Part shown: positions 34,296 through 44,347 of the stretch, in pieces | How the letters are laid out: each line of letters starts with the position of its first letter | Numbering within the stretch: the first letter of the stretch is position 1 | Assembly (NCBI GenBank): GCA_949297215.1 | Contig: CASFRV010000005.1 | Coordinates: 38,934 to 102,933 of the forward strand | Source of the DNA: an uncultured Bacteroidales bacterium | GTDB taxonomy: Bacteria > Bacteroidota > Bacteroidia > Bacteroidales > Bacteroidaceae | Direction of reading: 5' to 3' | Length of the DNA stretch: 64,000 nt | Position numbers and translations under genes: made by a program | The notes under the pieces: model-generated | Seen by the model: the letters and a program-made list of their open reading frames with translations, nothing else | The model's database searches: none | What the model was told of the DNA's origin: nothing

Positions 34296-35505
34296 ATTCC
34301 TTTATCTTGCGGTAGAGCGTACGTTCGGATATACCCAGCTGGGCGGCGGCCTGCTTGCGCTTGCCGTTGTTTTCGCTCAGCACGCGGCGTATCAGGTCTT
34401 TCTCCAACTCGTCGAGCGAGCGCGTTTCGGGCAGCGGCTCGTCGTTTTCCTTCACCTCCTCGGCCTCGCATATCGGCTCGACGGGCACCGAAGCCGTCGA
34501 AACGTCGATAGACGGGTGGCGGTAGAGGCTCACGGCGTTGCCCGTCGTCTGCCGGTCGTCCACAGCGTGCCGCCCGGCGTTCTCGTGTACGATTTTTTTC
34601 AGTTCGCTGACGTCGCGCCGCAGGTCGAACAAGATTTGATAAAGTATCTCGCGCTCGTTCTCAAAGCTGTTCACCGTTTGCCCGGCGGGTACGGCCACCA
34701 GCTCGCGGTGCGACTTCTCCTCCGGCAGATAGCTGCGCAGCACGTCGGCCGTCACGTCGCGCTGCTCGGAGGTGACCGACATGTTCTCGGTGATGTTTTT
34801 CAGCTGCCGCACGTTGCCCGGCCACGAATAGGCTTTCAGCAGTTGCTTGGCGCCTTCGTCCAGGCGTATGGGGGGCATTTTATATTTTTCGCTCATTTCG
34901 AGCGCAAATTTCTTGAAAAGCAGTACGGCGTCGTCGCCTCGCTCGCGCAGCGGGGGCACCGATATGGATATGGAGTTGAGGCGATAATAGAGGTCCTCGC
35001 GGAAACGGCCCTCCGAGATGGCTTTCTCGATGTTGACGTTGGTGGCCGCCACGATGCGCACGTCGGTTTTTCGCACCTCGCTGGCTCCCACGCGGATGTA
35101 TTCGCCCGTTTCGAGCACGCGGAGCAGGCGGGCCTGCGTCTGCAAGGGCAGCTCGCCCACTTCGTCGAGAAACAACGTTCCGCCGTTGGCCACCGAGAAA
35201 TAGCCTTCGCGCTGCTCGATGGCTCCCGTAAAGGCGCCCTTTTCATGACCGAAGAGCTCAGAGTCGATTGTTCCCTCGGGAATGGCGCCACAATTGACGG
35301 CAAAATATTTTTTATTGCGCCGGCCGCTGAAATCGTGAATGATACGCGGGAATACCTCTTTACCCACGCCGTTTTCTCCCGTGATGAGCACGGAGAGATC
35401 CACCGGGGCTATTTTCAGCGCTATTTCCAAAGCCCGGTTCAGGCCGTCGCAGTTGCCCACGATGCCATAGCGCTGTTTGATGCGTTGAAGTTGCGTACCG
35501 TCCAT
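34282..35505 (-). CDS. Sigma-54-dependent transcriptional activator
   Basis: A 407-residue enhancer-binding protein. The AAA+ domain starts almost at the N terminus, with Walker A GENGVGKE (43-50) and the sigma-54 contact loop GAFTGA (90-95); the Fis-type HTH at the C terminus has GKRKQAAAQLGISERTLYRKIKEYGLE-like helices. There is no receiver or sensor domain, so activity must be controlled by a partner or by concentration, as in PspF. It starts the operon with lptE, a TPR gene and secG. A sigma-54-type promoter lies in front of dnaK in this window, making dnaK a possible target. Confidence 0.92.
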   Translation of the reverse strand: MDGTQLQRIKQRYGIVGNCDGLNRALEIALKIAPVDLSVLITGENGVGKEVFPRIIHDFSGRRNKKYFAVNCGAIPEGTIDSELFGHEKGAFTGAIEQREGYFSVANGGTLFLDEVGELPLQTQARLLRVLETGEYIRVGASEVRKTDVRIVAATNVNIEKAISEGRFREDLYYRLNSISISVPPLRERGDDAVLLFKKFALEMSEKYKMPPIRLDEGAKQLLKAYSWPGNVRQLKNITENMSVTSEQRDVTADVLRSYLPEEKSHRELVAVPAGQTVNSFENEREILYQILFDLRRDVSELKKIVHENAGRHAVDDRQTTGNAVSLYRHPSIDVSTASVPVEPICEAEEVKENDEPLPETRSLDELEKDLIRRVLSENNGKRKQAAAQLGISERTLYRKIKEYGLE

Positions 35506-35527
35506 CTTTCGAAAGGGATTTTCTCTG

Positions 35528-35535
35528 CAAAGTTA
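35528..35535 (-). promoter_or_regulatory. -7 element (TAACTTTG) for sigma-54 activator operon
   Basis: A minus-strand match to TAnnTTTG, 22 bases upstream of the activator start codon, suggesting housekeeping transcription of the activator-lptE-secG operon. Confidence 0.5.
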
Positions 35536-35612
35536 AGAAAAAAAGCACACACTCCGCTTGCTGCCCTTCCGGTTTTGTGGCGCAGGGCGGGGCGCGCGGG
35601 CTCTGCACCGGC

Positions 35613-35631
35613 CCACACCTTATTATATATA
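35613..35631 (-). repeat. TATATATAATAAGGTGTGG motif, copy 2
   Basis: Read on the minus strand as TATATATAATAAGGTGTGG, identical over 19 bases to the copy at 56327-56345. It follows directly on the secA terminator stem on the minus strand. Confidence 0.55.
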
Positions 35632-35670
35632 GAACGGGCACCCCGCTGCTTTCCGTCGGGGTGCCCGTTC
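35632..35670 (-). terminator. Stem-loop downstream of secA
   Basis: A 14-bp perfect stem GAACGGGCACCCCG/CGGGGTGCCCGTTC. On the minus strand it follows the secA stop and is followed by the A/T-rich motif rather than a pure U tract. Confidence 0.65.
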
Positions 35671-35696
35671 GTGGGTCGGTTGTTCAGGGATGCGGC

Positions 35697-38600
35697 TCAG
35701 ACAAGCCCTTTCCCGTGGCAGTTCTTAAATTTTTTGCCGCTGCCGCACGGACAAGGGTCGTTGCGGTTGGGCATTTTTTCCTTGACAATGGGCTGCTGCG
35801 TCTGCTGTTCGCGCGTGTCGCGGTTGGCCGCGTTGCGGGCAGCCTCGTCGGTGACGTCCTCGCGGCTCTCGGTGTACTGCTGCTTCTGGCGCACCTCGGG
35901 AGCGGCCTCGCGCACCTCTTCGGGAGCCTGCACGGGTATGCGGCCGCGCATCAGCGTGCTCACGGTCGTCGTGTTGATGCGGTTCACCATGTTGTCGAAG
36001 AGCTTCACGCTTTCGAGCTTGAAAATCAACAAGGGGTCTTTCTGCTCGTAGCTGGCGTTCTGAACGGAACGTTTCAGGTCGTCGAGCTCGCGCAGGTTCT
36101 CCTTCCACGCATCGTCGATGTTGTGCAGCAGGATGGCCTTTTCAAAATCGCGCACGACGGCACGGCACTGCGACTCGTAGGCCTCCTTCAGGTTGCTTCG
36201 GATGTTATAGACGAGCTTTCCGTCCGTAATGGGAATCATGATGTTCTCATACACATCTCCCTGGTTCTCATATACGTTTGTTATGACGGGCATGGCTATT
36301 TCGGCCAGGTGCTCGATGCGGCGCTTGAAGTTGCCCATGGCAGCTTCGAAGCTACGCTCGGCCAGGTCGTCGCGGTTCACGCTCATAAACTCCTCCTCGG
36401 AGAAAGGCACCTCCATGGCAAGCACTTCGATGAAGGCATCTTTGCATCCCTGGTAGTCGTTCTTTTCTATAATGGTCACAACGCGGTCCCATATCATGTT
36501 GGAGATGTCCATGCCGATGCGCTCGCCCATCAGTGCGTGGCGGCGCTTCTCGTATATCACCGTACGCTGCTTGTTCATCACGTCGTCGTATTCCAGCAGG
36601 CGCTTACGGATGCCAAAGTTGTTCTCCTCCACTTTTTTCTGGGCGCGCTCGATGCCTTTGTTGACGATACCGGCCTCAATCATCTCGCCCTCCTTAAATC
36701 CGAGCTTGTCCATCACGCGGGCTATGCGCTCGCTGGCGAACAGACGCATCAGGTTGTCTTCGAGCGAAACGAAAAAGACGGATGAACCCGGGTCGCCCTG
36801 ACGCCCGGAGCGTCCGCGCAGCTGGCGGTCCACGCGGCGGCTCTCATGACGCTCCGTACCGATGATGGCCAGGCCGCCGGCCTCTTTCACCTCGGGCGAA
36901 AGCTTGATGTCCGTACCACGGCCGGCCATGTTGGTGGCAATCGTCACGGCGCCCAGCATGGCTTCGCGCTTTGTGTGCACGCCGTTTTCGTCCACCTCGT
37001 CCACAAAGCCCGGCGAGCTCTGACCTGCCTGGGCCACGATGTCGGCCTCCTTCTGGTGGAGCTTGGCGTTAAGCACGTTGTGAGGTATCTTGCGTAGCTG
37101 CAGCATGCGGCTGATGAGCTCCGATACGTCCACGCTCGTCGTACCCACCAGCACGGGGCGGCCGGCGTTGCGCATATTGACGATTTCGTCGATGACAGCC
37201 GCATATTTTTCGCGCTTGGTGCGATATACGCGGTCGTTCATGTCGTTTCGTATCACCGGGCGGTTGGTTGGTATCTCCACAACGTCGAGCTTATAGATGT
37301 TCCAGAACTCTCCTGCCTCCGTAATGGCCGTACCGGTCATACCGGCCAGCTTGTGATACATGCGGAAATAGTTTTGCAGCGTGATGGTGGCAAAGGTCTG
37401 CGTGGCGGCTTCCACCTTGACGTGTTCCTTTGCCTCGACGGCCTGATGCAGGCCGTCGCTCCACCGGCGGCCCTCCATGATGCGGCCCGTCTGCTCGTCC
37501 ACAATCTTCACCTGGCCGTCCATGACGACGTATTCCTCGTCTTTGTTGAACATGGTATAAGCCTTCAGCAGCTGCACGATGGTGTGAACGCGCTCGCTCT
37601 TGATGGCATAGTCGGCCAAAAGGGCGTCTTTGCGGTTCACGCGCTCCTCATCCGTGATGGTTTTGTCGCTTTCCAGCTGCGAAAGTTCCGTTGTGATGTC
37701 GGGCAGGACGAAGAGCGTGGCGTCGTTCACGGCTTTGGCCAGCCATTCGTTACCTTTGTCGGTGAGGTCGACGGAGTGGAGCTTTTCGTCCACCACGAAG
37801 TAGAGCGGGTCGGTTGCTTCGGGCATACGCTTGTTGTTGTTCTCCATGTAGATTTCCTCCGTCTTGAGCATCCCCGACTTGATACCGGCCTCCGAAAGGA
37901 ACTTGATGAGGGGGCGGTTTTTGGGCAGGGCCTTGTGGCTGCGGAAGAGTTGCAAGAAGCCCTCTTCCTCTTTTTTCTTGTCGCCGCTGCCGATGAGCTG
38001 CTTGGCTTCGGTGAGATACTGCGTGGCCAGCTGGCGCTGTACGGCCACGAGCTTCTCCACCAGCGGCTGGTACTGCTCAAAGAGCTGGTCGTCGCCCTTG
38101 GGCACGGGGCCCGAGATGATGAGCGGCGTACGTGCGTCGTCGATGAGCACCGAGTCGACCTCGTCCACGATGGCGTAGTTGTGGGCGCGCTGCACGAGGT
38201 CCTTGGGTGACATGGCCATGTTGTCGCGCAGATAGTCGAAGCCGAACTCGTTGTTCGTTCCGAAGGTGATGTCGGCGCGGTATGCCCGCCGGCGGGCTTC
38301 CGAATTGGGCTGGTGCTTATCGATGCAGTCGACGCTCAGGCCGTGGAACATGTAGAGCGGTCCCATCCACTCGGAGTCGCGCTTGGCCAGATAGTCGTTC
38401 ACCGTCACGACGTGAACGCCGTTGCCCGTCAGCGCGTTCAGGAAGACGGGGAGCGTGGCCACGAGCGTTTTACCCTCACCGGTGGCCATCTCGGCAATCT
38501 TGCCCTGGTGCAGGACGACGCCGCCGAAGAGCTGCACGTCGTAGTGTACCATGTTCCATGTCATGTCGTTGCCGCCGGCCACCCAGTGGTTCTGATAGAT

Positions 38601-39056
38601 TGCCTTGTCGCCCTCGATGCGCACGAAGTCGTGCGTGGCGGCCAGTTCGCGGTCAAAGTCGGTAGCCGTCACCTCGATTTCGGCATTTTCGCTGAAACGG
38701 CGCGCTGTGTCCTTCACGATGGCAAAAGCTTCGGGCAGGGCCTCGTCCAGCGCCTTTTCGTAGCGGTCGAGCACCTCCTTTTCCAGCTTGTCGATGCGGT
38801 TGAAAATCACTTCACGGTCTTCGAGCGGCGTTTCTTCAATTTTGCCTTTCAGTTCCGCAATTTTCTCTTTCAGGTCGTCGGCCGAGCCTTGGATGCGCTG
38901 CTGCAATTCCTTGGTTTTGGCACGCAGGGCGTCGTTGTCGAGCGCGCTGATGGCGGGATAGGCAGCCTTGACCTTTTCCACCCAAGGCTGTATGAGCTTC
39001 ATGTCCCGGGTCGATTTGTTTCCGAAGAGCTTGCTCAGAACTTTGTTGATATCCAT
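35697..39056 (-). CDS. secA: Protein translocase ATPase SecA
   Basis: A 1119-residue SecA, the motor that drives preproteins through SecYEG. The start at 39056 ([18 protein letters not shown]) is the conserved Bacteroidota N terminus; the frame is open further upstream without similarity. Visible are the Walker A motif in [34 protein letters not shown], the second NBD with [12 protein letters not shown] and [21 protein letters not shown]-type motifs, and a C-terminal zinc-binding SEC-C motif [17 protein letters not shown]. The length is typical for the phylum because of inserts in the N-terminal half. Confidence 0.97.
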   Translation of the reverse strand: MDINKVLSKLFGNKSTRDMKLIQPWVEKVKAAYPAISALDNDALRAKTKELQQRIQGSADDLKEKIAELKGKIEETPLEDREVIFNRIDKLEKEVLDRYEKALDEALPEAFAIVKDTARRFSENAEIEVTATDFDRELAATHDFVRIEGDKAIYQNHWVAGGNDMTWNMVHYDVQLFGGVVLHQGKIAEMATGEGKTLVATLPVFLNALTGNGVHVVTVNDYLAKRDSEWMGPLYMFHGLSVDCIDKHQPNSEARRRAYRADITFGTNNEFGFDYLRDNMAMSPKDLVQRAHNYAIVDEVDSVLIDDARTPLIISGPVPKGDDQLFEQYQPLVEKLVAVQRQLATQYLTEAKQLIGSGDKKKEEEGFLQLFRSHKALPKNRPLIKFLSEAGIKSGMLKTEEIYMENNNKRMPEATDPLYFVVDEKLHSVDLTDKGNEWLAKAVNDATLFVLPDITTELSQLESDKTITDEERVNRKDALLADYAIKSERVHTIVQLLKAYTMFNKDEEYVVMDGQVKIVDEQTGRIMEGRRWSDGLHQAVEAKEHVKVEAATQTFATITLQNYFRMYHKLAGMTGTAITEAGEFWNIYKLDVVEIPTNRPVIRNDMNDRVYRTKREKYAAVIDEIVNMRNAGRPVLVGTTSVDVSELISRMLQLRKIPHNVLNAKLHQKEADIVAQAGQSSPGFVDEVDENGVHTKREAMLGAVTIATNMAGRGTDIKLSPEVKEAGGLAIIGTERHESRRVDRQLRGRSGRQGDPGSSVFFVSLEDNLMRLFASERIARVMDKLGFKEGEMIEAGIVNKGIERAQKKVEENNFGIRKRLLEYDDVMNKQRTVIYEKRRHALMGERIGMDISNMIWDRVVTIIEKNDYQGCKDAFIEVLAMEVPFSEEEFMSVNRDDLAERSFEAAMGNFKRRIEHLAEIAMPVITNVYENQGDVYENIMIPITDGKLVYNIRSNLKEAYESQCRAVVRDFEKAILLHNIDDAWKENLRELDDLKRSVQNASYEQKDPLLIFKLESVKLFDNMVNRINTTTVSTLMRGRIPVQAPEEVREAAPEVRQKQQYTESREDVTDEAARNAANRDTREQQTQQPIVKEKMPNRNDPCPCGSGKKFKNCHGKGLV

Positions 39057-39147
39057 TTCGTTTTGTTGTTTTTTGCGTTGTGTGATGAGTGTTGGCAGCG
39101 CCGTTACCCGGTTGTCCGGCCGACGGTGGCGCCCGTCCGTCGCGTTC

Positions 39148-40743
39148 CTACTGCAAGGCCAGCGGTATGGCCTCGCAGGCGTTTGGCGCGCGGATGCGCA
39201 TTGCCTTCGAGAGCGTGGGGGCAATGCGGTCCACCGATACCGGTGTGCTGACCACGGCGGGGCTCACGCCCGTACCGTAGAGAATGATGGGGAAGGGCAC
39301 GTAGGCGGCTCTCACAAACTGGCTTTCGTGCGTTTCCTCGTTCACGAATCGCCAGCCGGGCGCCACTTCTATGAGCAAATCGCCGCACGTGGCCACGTTG
39401 TAGCCGTTGCGCACGCGGCCCAGAAACTCCGTGCCCACGCCGAGCTGCAAGCGCAACGACGTATAGACGTCCTTGACGCCGCTCAGCTGCAACAGAAACT
39501 CCTGCGCCCGCGTCAGCAGCTCGGCCGAGCGTATTTGCTTGTCTTCGATGAGCTTGTGGTTCAGGTATATATGCCGGCCCAGGACGCCTTCGACATATTG
39601 TCCCTGGCCGTAGACGGCCACGAGATACATGTTCAGGAGGGCCGAGGCCTTGCCCATGTCGAACGTGCCGCACGGCACGCGATACTGCTCCATGCCTGCG
39701 GCCGAGGCGTCGGAATAGCCCGTCGACGTGACGACGAAGAGGGCGCGGTTGGTGCCCACCTTGCGCTCCACGGCGGCTATGAGCCGGGCGATGGCGTGGT
39801 CGAGCCGCACGTAGGTGTCTTGCAGCTCGGCGCCCACCTCGTTGACGGAGCGGTGCTCGAACGTGCCGGCATAGAAGGCCACGGCCAGATAGTCGGTGGC
39901 CTCGTCCTGCCCCAGCGCCGTGGCGCTCAGGCAGCCTTCGGCCAGCGCTTCGACGTCCTCGTTGACGAGGGCGCTCGTCTTGAACGAGCGGAACTGCCCT
40001 TCGCCGCGAAACTTATGGTCGAACGTGGTCGGGGCTCCGCTTTGCTGAAAATAGGAGAAGCTTTCGGACGCCTGCGAATAGGGCAGCCACTTCACGGCTT
40101 TCAGGAGCTTGCCGATGGCGCCGTATTCGTTGCGCGAGGTGACCCACGCGGGCTTCGCCCCGTAGTAGGACGACGTGCACCAGTTGCCCGTGCGGTTGTC
40201 GATCCACACGGCGGCGTCGCCGGCATGGCCGGCAGCGAGCACGGCCATGTCGCGGTAGGGCGCGATGGAATAGACCAAAGCCCGGCCGCCGGTGGCCATT
40301 TTGAGCTCGTCGCTCAGCGTCGACACGGCCAGCGCCGTCGGGGCCGAGCCCGTTACGCCCTCGGTGTCGGCATAGCGGCGGTCGTCGACGCTCTGCACGG
40401 GGCGCAGCGTGGCGCGGTCGAACCATTGCCGGCCCGTCACGCCATGGTTGTAGGGCGACGTGCCGGCCACCACGGTGGCAGCGGCCGATGCGCGGTCGGG
40501 CTGGGCCATGGGATATTCGCCGGCATAGACGCGCCCCTCTTCGAAAAGACGGCGGAAGCCGCCTTCGCCATAAAGGGGCATGAAGGCTTCGACATAGTCG
40601 GAGCGCAACTGATCGATCAGGATGTTGACGACCAACTTCGGCACGTGGGGCTGCGCGGCGGGCCGGGCCTCGGCCGAGGCCAGCGTGGCCATGACCGCCA
40701 GCAGCGAAAGGAGGAAGTGGTTCTTTCCAGCGTTGTTCGTCAT
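39148..40743 (-). CDS. Alkaline phosphatase-fold protein, probably inactive
   Basis: A 531-residue secreted protein (signal peptide to about residue 26) of the PafA-type alkaline phosphatase/nucleotide pyrophosphatase superfamily. [14 protein letters not shown] keeps the first metal Asp (Asp44), and [10 protein letters not shown] and [15 protein letters not shown] are family hallmarks. However, the nucleophile region usually ending in GHAT reads RASAAAT (84-90), the DHG metal motif is TSTGY (339-343), and the DYVGH motif is GTFEH (293-297). Most metal ligands and the Thr nucleophile therefore seem lost. The gene overlaps the end of the upstream lnb gene (ATGA). It may be a binding or regulatory pseudoenzyme; the alignment was done by eye. 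Confidence 0.75.
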   Translation of the reverse strand: MTNNAGKNHFLLSLLAVMATLASAEARPAAQPHVPKLVVNILIDQLRSDYVEAFMPLYGEGGFRRLFEEGRVYAGEYPMAQPDRASAAATVVAGTSPYNHGVTGRQWFDRATLRPVQSVDDRRYADTEGVTGSAPTALAVSTLSDELKMATGGRALVYSIAPYRDMAVLAAGHAGDAAVWIDNRTGNWCTSSYYGAKPAWVTSRNEYGAIGKLLKAVKWLPYSQASESFSYFQQSGAPTTFDHKFRGEGQFRSFKTSALVNEDVEALAEGCLSATALGQDEATDYLAVAFYAGTFEHRSVNEVGAELQDTYVRLDHAIARLIAAVERKVGTNRALFVVTSTGYSDASAAGMEQYRVPCGTFDMGKASALLNMYLVAVYGQGQYVEGVLGRHIYLNHKLIEDKQIRSAELLTRAQEFLLQLSGVKDVYTSLRLQLGVGTEFLGRVRNGYNVATCGDLLIEVAPGWRFVNEETHESQFVRAAYVPFPIILYGTGVSPAVVSTPVSVDRIAPTLSKAMRIRAPNACEAIPLALQ

Positions 40744-41966
40744 TGTTTATCGCGCTTATCGGCCGCACATGCCGGGGCGGCCGTTGTGTTCTGTTGTTTT
40801 CTTACGCTTCGTTCCACGGCCAGGGCCGTCACGCTCTGCATCAACAAAATCAGTGCCAAAGCGCCCATCTCGGGCTGAAACCTTTGCACGCCCGCGGCCC
40901 ACAGGGCAAAAAAGAGCAGCACAAGGGCGAGCAGCACGGGGTGGTAGAGGTCGCGCAGCCCGCGCCGGCGGCGCCAGATGTAGAGGGGCAGCACGAGGAG
41001 CGGCAGGGGGTTGAGCAGAAGCAAGAGCCAGTTGCTGTCGACGGCCGGGTGCTCCGAGAAAAAGAAAAGCAGGGCTATGAGGCAGCCCACGAGGCCCCGC
41101 AGCACCATCTGCACGGCGTCGGGCAGCAGGCTCACCCGCCGGCGGCGCCACTGGCGCACGCATGCCGCTGCGGCCACAAGAAAGAGCAGGGCCATGACGA
41201 GGCCGGGGGTCAGCACGCGCTCGCCGCCGGCCACTGCGGGCCCGTCGACGAGCTTATTCGTATGCCACACCAGCTGCCGTCTCTCCCCGTCCGGTTCCTC
41301 TATGACTGCATAGCTCAGATAACGCTTGGCATACATCGGAGCGAAGAACTGGCGGCGCAAGTCTATCGGCCGGTCCACCTCGGATCCGATGAGCAGGTCC
41401 TGCCCGGCCTTGTCCCACGGGCTTCCGGCCGAAAATTCATGGATGATGTCGCGAAAGGTCTTCGCCTCCTCGCCAGCGGGCAGCACGAGGTGGCCGTCGA
41501 TGGCGCGTTCCAGCATGGCCACGGCCCGCGTGGTGCAGTTGTCGTAGAGGAAGTTGTAGCGGTAAACGCGGTTTTCGGGCCGGTAGTTTTCTTCGAGCAG
41601 GGTGTAGAGCTTTCCGGCCTCTTCGGGCGTCAGGTTGAGCTGTTGCTCCACGACGCTGCGCCCTTGATAATAATAGGCATAGACGAAGCTGTCAAAATTT
41701 TGCACGCCCAGCTCATAGTCTGTCTGCCCCATGACGAAGCGCCACACGAAGTGGGGCTTGTCGAAGTTGAACATACCGTAGTTGTACACCCGGTCGTCGC
41801 CCGTTTCGGTGTTGTACAGACGCAGCGCCGTGTGGCCGTAGAGCTCATATATCTCCTCGCCGGGGCCGCACGTCAGCAGGCTGGCGCGCCATGCCGCCCA
41901 AGCACCGGCAGGCGCCGCCATGAGCAGCGTCAGGGCAAGAAGAACGATACGAAACGGTTTACTCAT
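40740..41966 (-). CDS. lnb: Lnb-type (DUF4105) lipoprotein N-acyltransferase
   Basis: A 408-residue membrane enzyme with a signal peptide (to about residue 24), a periplasmic DUF4105 domain and five C-terminal membrane helices (about residues 275-400). DUF4105 proteins of Bacteroides have been shown to N-acylate lipoproteins and named Lnb. The probable catalytic residues are His45 in ELYGHTALRL and Cys144 in LYDNCTTRA. It fits the many lipoproteins in this window. The start at 41966 is chosen because the upstream codons encode no signal peptide. The gene overlaps the phosphatase-like gene, so the two are coupled. Confidence 0.82.
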   Translation of the reverse strand: MSKPFRIVLLALTLLMAAPAGAWAAWRASLLTCGPGEEIYELYGHTALRLYNTETGDDRVYNYGMFNFDKPHFVWRFVMGQTDYELGVQNFDSFVYAYYYQGRSVVEQQLNLTPEEAGKLYTLLEENYRPENRVYRYNFLYDNCTTRAVAMLERAIDGHLVLPAGEEAKTFRDIIHEFSAGSPWDKAGQDLLIGSEVDRPIDLRRQFFAPMYAKRYLSYAVIEEPDGERRQLVWHTNKLVDGPAVAGGERVLTPGLVMALLFLVAAAACVRQWRRRRVSLLPDAVQMVLRGLVGCLIALLFFFSEHPAVDSNWLLLLLNPLPLLVLPLYIWRRRRGLRDLYHPVLLALVLLFFALWAAGVQRFQPEMGALALILLMQSVTALAVERSVRKQQNTTAAPACAADKRDKQ

Positions 41967-42321
41967 CCGGGCACATTGGTTTACAGTCGGCAAAAATACG
42001 TCATTTCCGGGAGATGGGCGAGCGTTTTTCCGTTTTTTAAGCGGCAGCCGGCGCTCGGGCAGCACCCCCGTCGTCCGAAAACAACGCAAGGCCGCCGCAG
42101 GCGGCCACCCGGTCACGCAAGACGGCTGCCCGCCGGGCCCGTCCGCCGGCTCGCACGCCCCGGGTGCCGGCAGCGGTATGACAGCAACAGAGGGGCCTAT
42201 ATTAAAAAGTACGCGCGCGCGAAGGGGAAACGTAGCGGCGGGCGGCCACGGCCTTCTTTATTTTTTTAAGAAGGGCTTTTCGGAGATATGCGGCAAATTT
42301 GTGTAAATTTGCAAGCTGAGT
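41967..42321. other. Divergent intergenic region lnb/coaX
   Basis: It holds a TATTTTTG -7-like element for lnb on the minus strand (41991-41998), a GGCCGCC/GGCGGCC stem at 42090-42106, a GC-alternating stretch near 42213 and the coaX -7 element at 42304. No RNA gene or small ORF with conserved features is seen. Confidence 0.55.
42304..42311 (+). promoter_or_regulatory. -7 element (TAAATTTG) for coaX operon
   Basis: An exact match to TAnnTTTG ending 10 bases before the coaX ATG, which implies a leader of only a few bases. Confidence 0.5.
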
Positions 42322-43047
42322 ATGAATTTAATCATCGACATCGGCAACACCTGCGCCAAGCTCACGCTCTTCGACGGGACGGCTCCCGTGGCCGCACGGC
42401 GCGTGGAACGCGGGCTCGAGGCGGCTGTGGCCGACGTGCTGAGCCGCTACCGCCCCGAGCGCTGCGCATGGTCGTGCGTGGGAGCCGAAACCGACGAGGT
42501 GCGGCGCACGCTGACGGCGCTGCCCGTGCCCTCGCTGCACGTGACGGGCCTCACCCCCACGCCGCTGCGCAACGCCTACCGCTCGCCCGCCACGCTGGGC
42601 GCCGACCGCCTGGCCGTCGTGGTGGGGGCCGCCGGCCTGCTGCCACGCACCAACCTGCTCGTGGTCGACGCCGGGACGTGCATCACCTACGACCTGGTGG
42701 ACGCCACGGGCACCTACCGCGGCGGCAACATATCGCCGGGGGCCGACATGCGCCTTGCGGCCATGCACAAACACACGGCCCACCTGCCGCTGGTCGACGC
42801 CTGCGGCGACATGCCCGACGTGGGCTACGACACCGAGACGGCCCTGCGCGCCGGCGTGACGCTGGGCATCCGCTACGAAATGGAGGGCTACGTGCGCTCC
42901 CTCGCCGGCCGCTATCCCGGCCTGCGCCTCTTCCTGACCGGGGGCGACAGCCTGCGCCTCGACCTTCCGAGAGAAAGCATCCTGACCGACGAGCACCTTG
43001 TGGCCCGCGGCCTTAACAGCATACTACTGTACAATGAGAACATTTAG
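42322..43047 (+). CDS. coaX: Type III pantothenate kinase
   Basis: A 241-residue CoaX of the ASKHA fold that phosphorylates pantothenate, the first step of coenzyme A synthesis. NLIIDIGNTCAKL is the phosphate-binding loop; TLGADRLA and VVDAGTCITYDLVD follow, and GGNISPGADMRL is the third signature. It heads a plus-strand run with an outer membrane protein gene, lptC and ppiD; it overlaps the next gene by 14 bases. Confidence 0.95.
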   Translation: MNLIIDIGNTCAKLTLFDGTAPVAARRVERGLEAAVADVLSRYRPERCAWSCVGAETDEVRRTLTALPVPSLHVTGLTPTPLRNAYRSPATLGADRLAVVVGAAGLLPRTNLLVVDAGTCITYDLVDATGTYRGGNISPGADMRLAAMHKHTAHLPLVDACGDMPDVGYDTETALRAGVTLGIRYEMEGYVRSLAGRYPGLRLFLTGGDSLRLDLPRESILTDEHLVARGLNSILLYNENI

Positions 43048-44347
43048 CAAGCACCTGCTCGCCGCTGCCATGGCCCTGACGGCCACTGCCGCCGCCGCAC
43101 AGGACAACGGCAGCAACTCGCCCTACTCGCGCTACGGCTTCGGCCTGCTCGGCGACCGTGCCGGCGGTTTCAACAAGGGCATGTCGGGCCTTTCGTACGG
43201 CATGCGCGACGGCAAGGAGCTGAACCCGCAGAACCCGGCCTCCTACTCGGCCATCGACTCGCTCTCGTTCCTGTTCGACATAGGCATGTCGCTGCAATAT
43301 TCCACGCTCGAATCGGGCGGACGCCGCGTCAACGCCAACAACACGTCGTTCGACTACCTGACGATGGGCTTCCGCGCCTCGCGCAACCTGGGCATGTCGC
43401 TCGGCCTCGTCCCTTACAGCACGATAGGATACAGCATGAACACGTCGGGACGGCTGGAAAACGCCACGACGGGCGAAGTGACGCAAACCAACACCTACTC
43501 GGGCGAAGGGGGCCTGCACCAAGTGTACTTCGGCATGGGATGGAAACCGTTTAAGGGCTTTTCTCTCGGTGCCAACGTGGGATATCTCTGGGGCGAGCTG
43601 ACGCATACGTCCTTCAACTCGTTCAGCGACGCCACTATCGCGACCAACCGCCACCGCTACGAGACGGACGTGCGCACGTACACGGCCGACTTTGGCATCC
43701 AGTACGAACAAGCGCTCGGCAAGAACGACATGCTGACGCTCGGCCTGACGTATGGCCTGGGCCACGACATAGACCGCAACGCTTACTTCTATAATCAGAC
43801 CGTCGCGTCGGGAAGCGTCGCCAGCGGCGACACGCTGACGGCCGCCAACGCCTACGCCCTGCCCCACGACATCGGCGTGGGCCTTGCCTGGCGCCACAAA
43901 AACAGCCTGCGCGTGGGCGTCGACTACAATTTCCAGAAATGGGCCGACGTGAAATACCCCACGCTGGTAAGCCAGGGGAGCTCACAGCTCTACGTGCCGG
44001 CCACGGGCGGCTTCAGCAACCGCCACCGCGTCACGGTGGGGGCCGAATACATCCCCAACCCCAACGGATCGCGCTGGCGGCAGCTCGTGCGCTACCGCAT
44101 GGGCTTTTCAATGGCCACGCCCTACACAAGAGTGAACGGCCAGGACGGCCCTTACGACTACAACGTGAGCCTGGGCGTGGGCCTGCCCATCATAAACAGG
44201 TGGAACAACCGCTCAATCCTCAACATATCAGCTCAATACGAACGGGTGCAGCCCAAGGTGGCCGGCATGATCACTGAAAACTACCTCCGCCTGTGCATCG
44301 GCATCTCGTTCAACGAACGCTGGTTCATGAAGTGGCAAGTTGAATAA
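43034..44347 (+). CDS. Outer membrane beta-barrel protein
   Basis: A 437-residue protein with a signal peptide cleaved near AAAAQ (about residue 22) and then SPYSRYGFGLL, GGFNKGMSGLSYGMRDG and NPASYSAIDSL, typical of a FadL-like family of Bacteroidota outer-membrane proteins. Alternating strands run to the end, and the C terminus ends WFMKWQVE. In this phylum such a gene often sits between coaX and lptC. It overlaps both neighbours (14 bases with coaX, 8 with lptC). A role in transport of hydrophobic compounds is only suggested by the FadL resemblance. Confidence 0.72.
   Translation: MRTFSKHLLAAAMALTATAAAAQDNGSNSPYSRYGFGLLGDRAGGFNKGMSGLSYGMRDGKELNPQNPASYSAIDSLSFLFDIGMSLQYSTLESGGRRVNANNTSFDYLTMGFRASRNLGMSLGLVPYSTIGYSMNTSGRLENATTGEVTQTNTYSGEGGLHQVYFGMGWKPFKGFSLGANVGYLWGELTHTSFNSFSDATIATNRHRYETDVRTYTADFGIQYEQALGKNDMLTLGLTYGLGHDIDRNAYFYNQTVASGSVASGDTLTAANAYALPHDIGVGLAWRHKNSLRVGVDYNFQKWADVKYPTLVSQGSSQLYVPATGGFSNRHRVTVGAEYIPNPNGSRWRQLVRYRMGFSMATPYTRVNGQDGPYDYNVSLGVGLPIINRWNNRSILNISAQYERVQPKVAGMITENYLRLCIGISFNERWFMKWQVE

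Noticed and set aside
35697-39224. SecA start at 39224
   Set aside because: The 56 additional residues are Arg/Pro-rich, without similarity to SecA, while [12 protein letters not shown] at 39056 is a normal Bacteroidota start.
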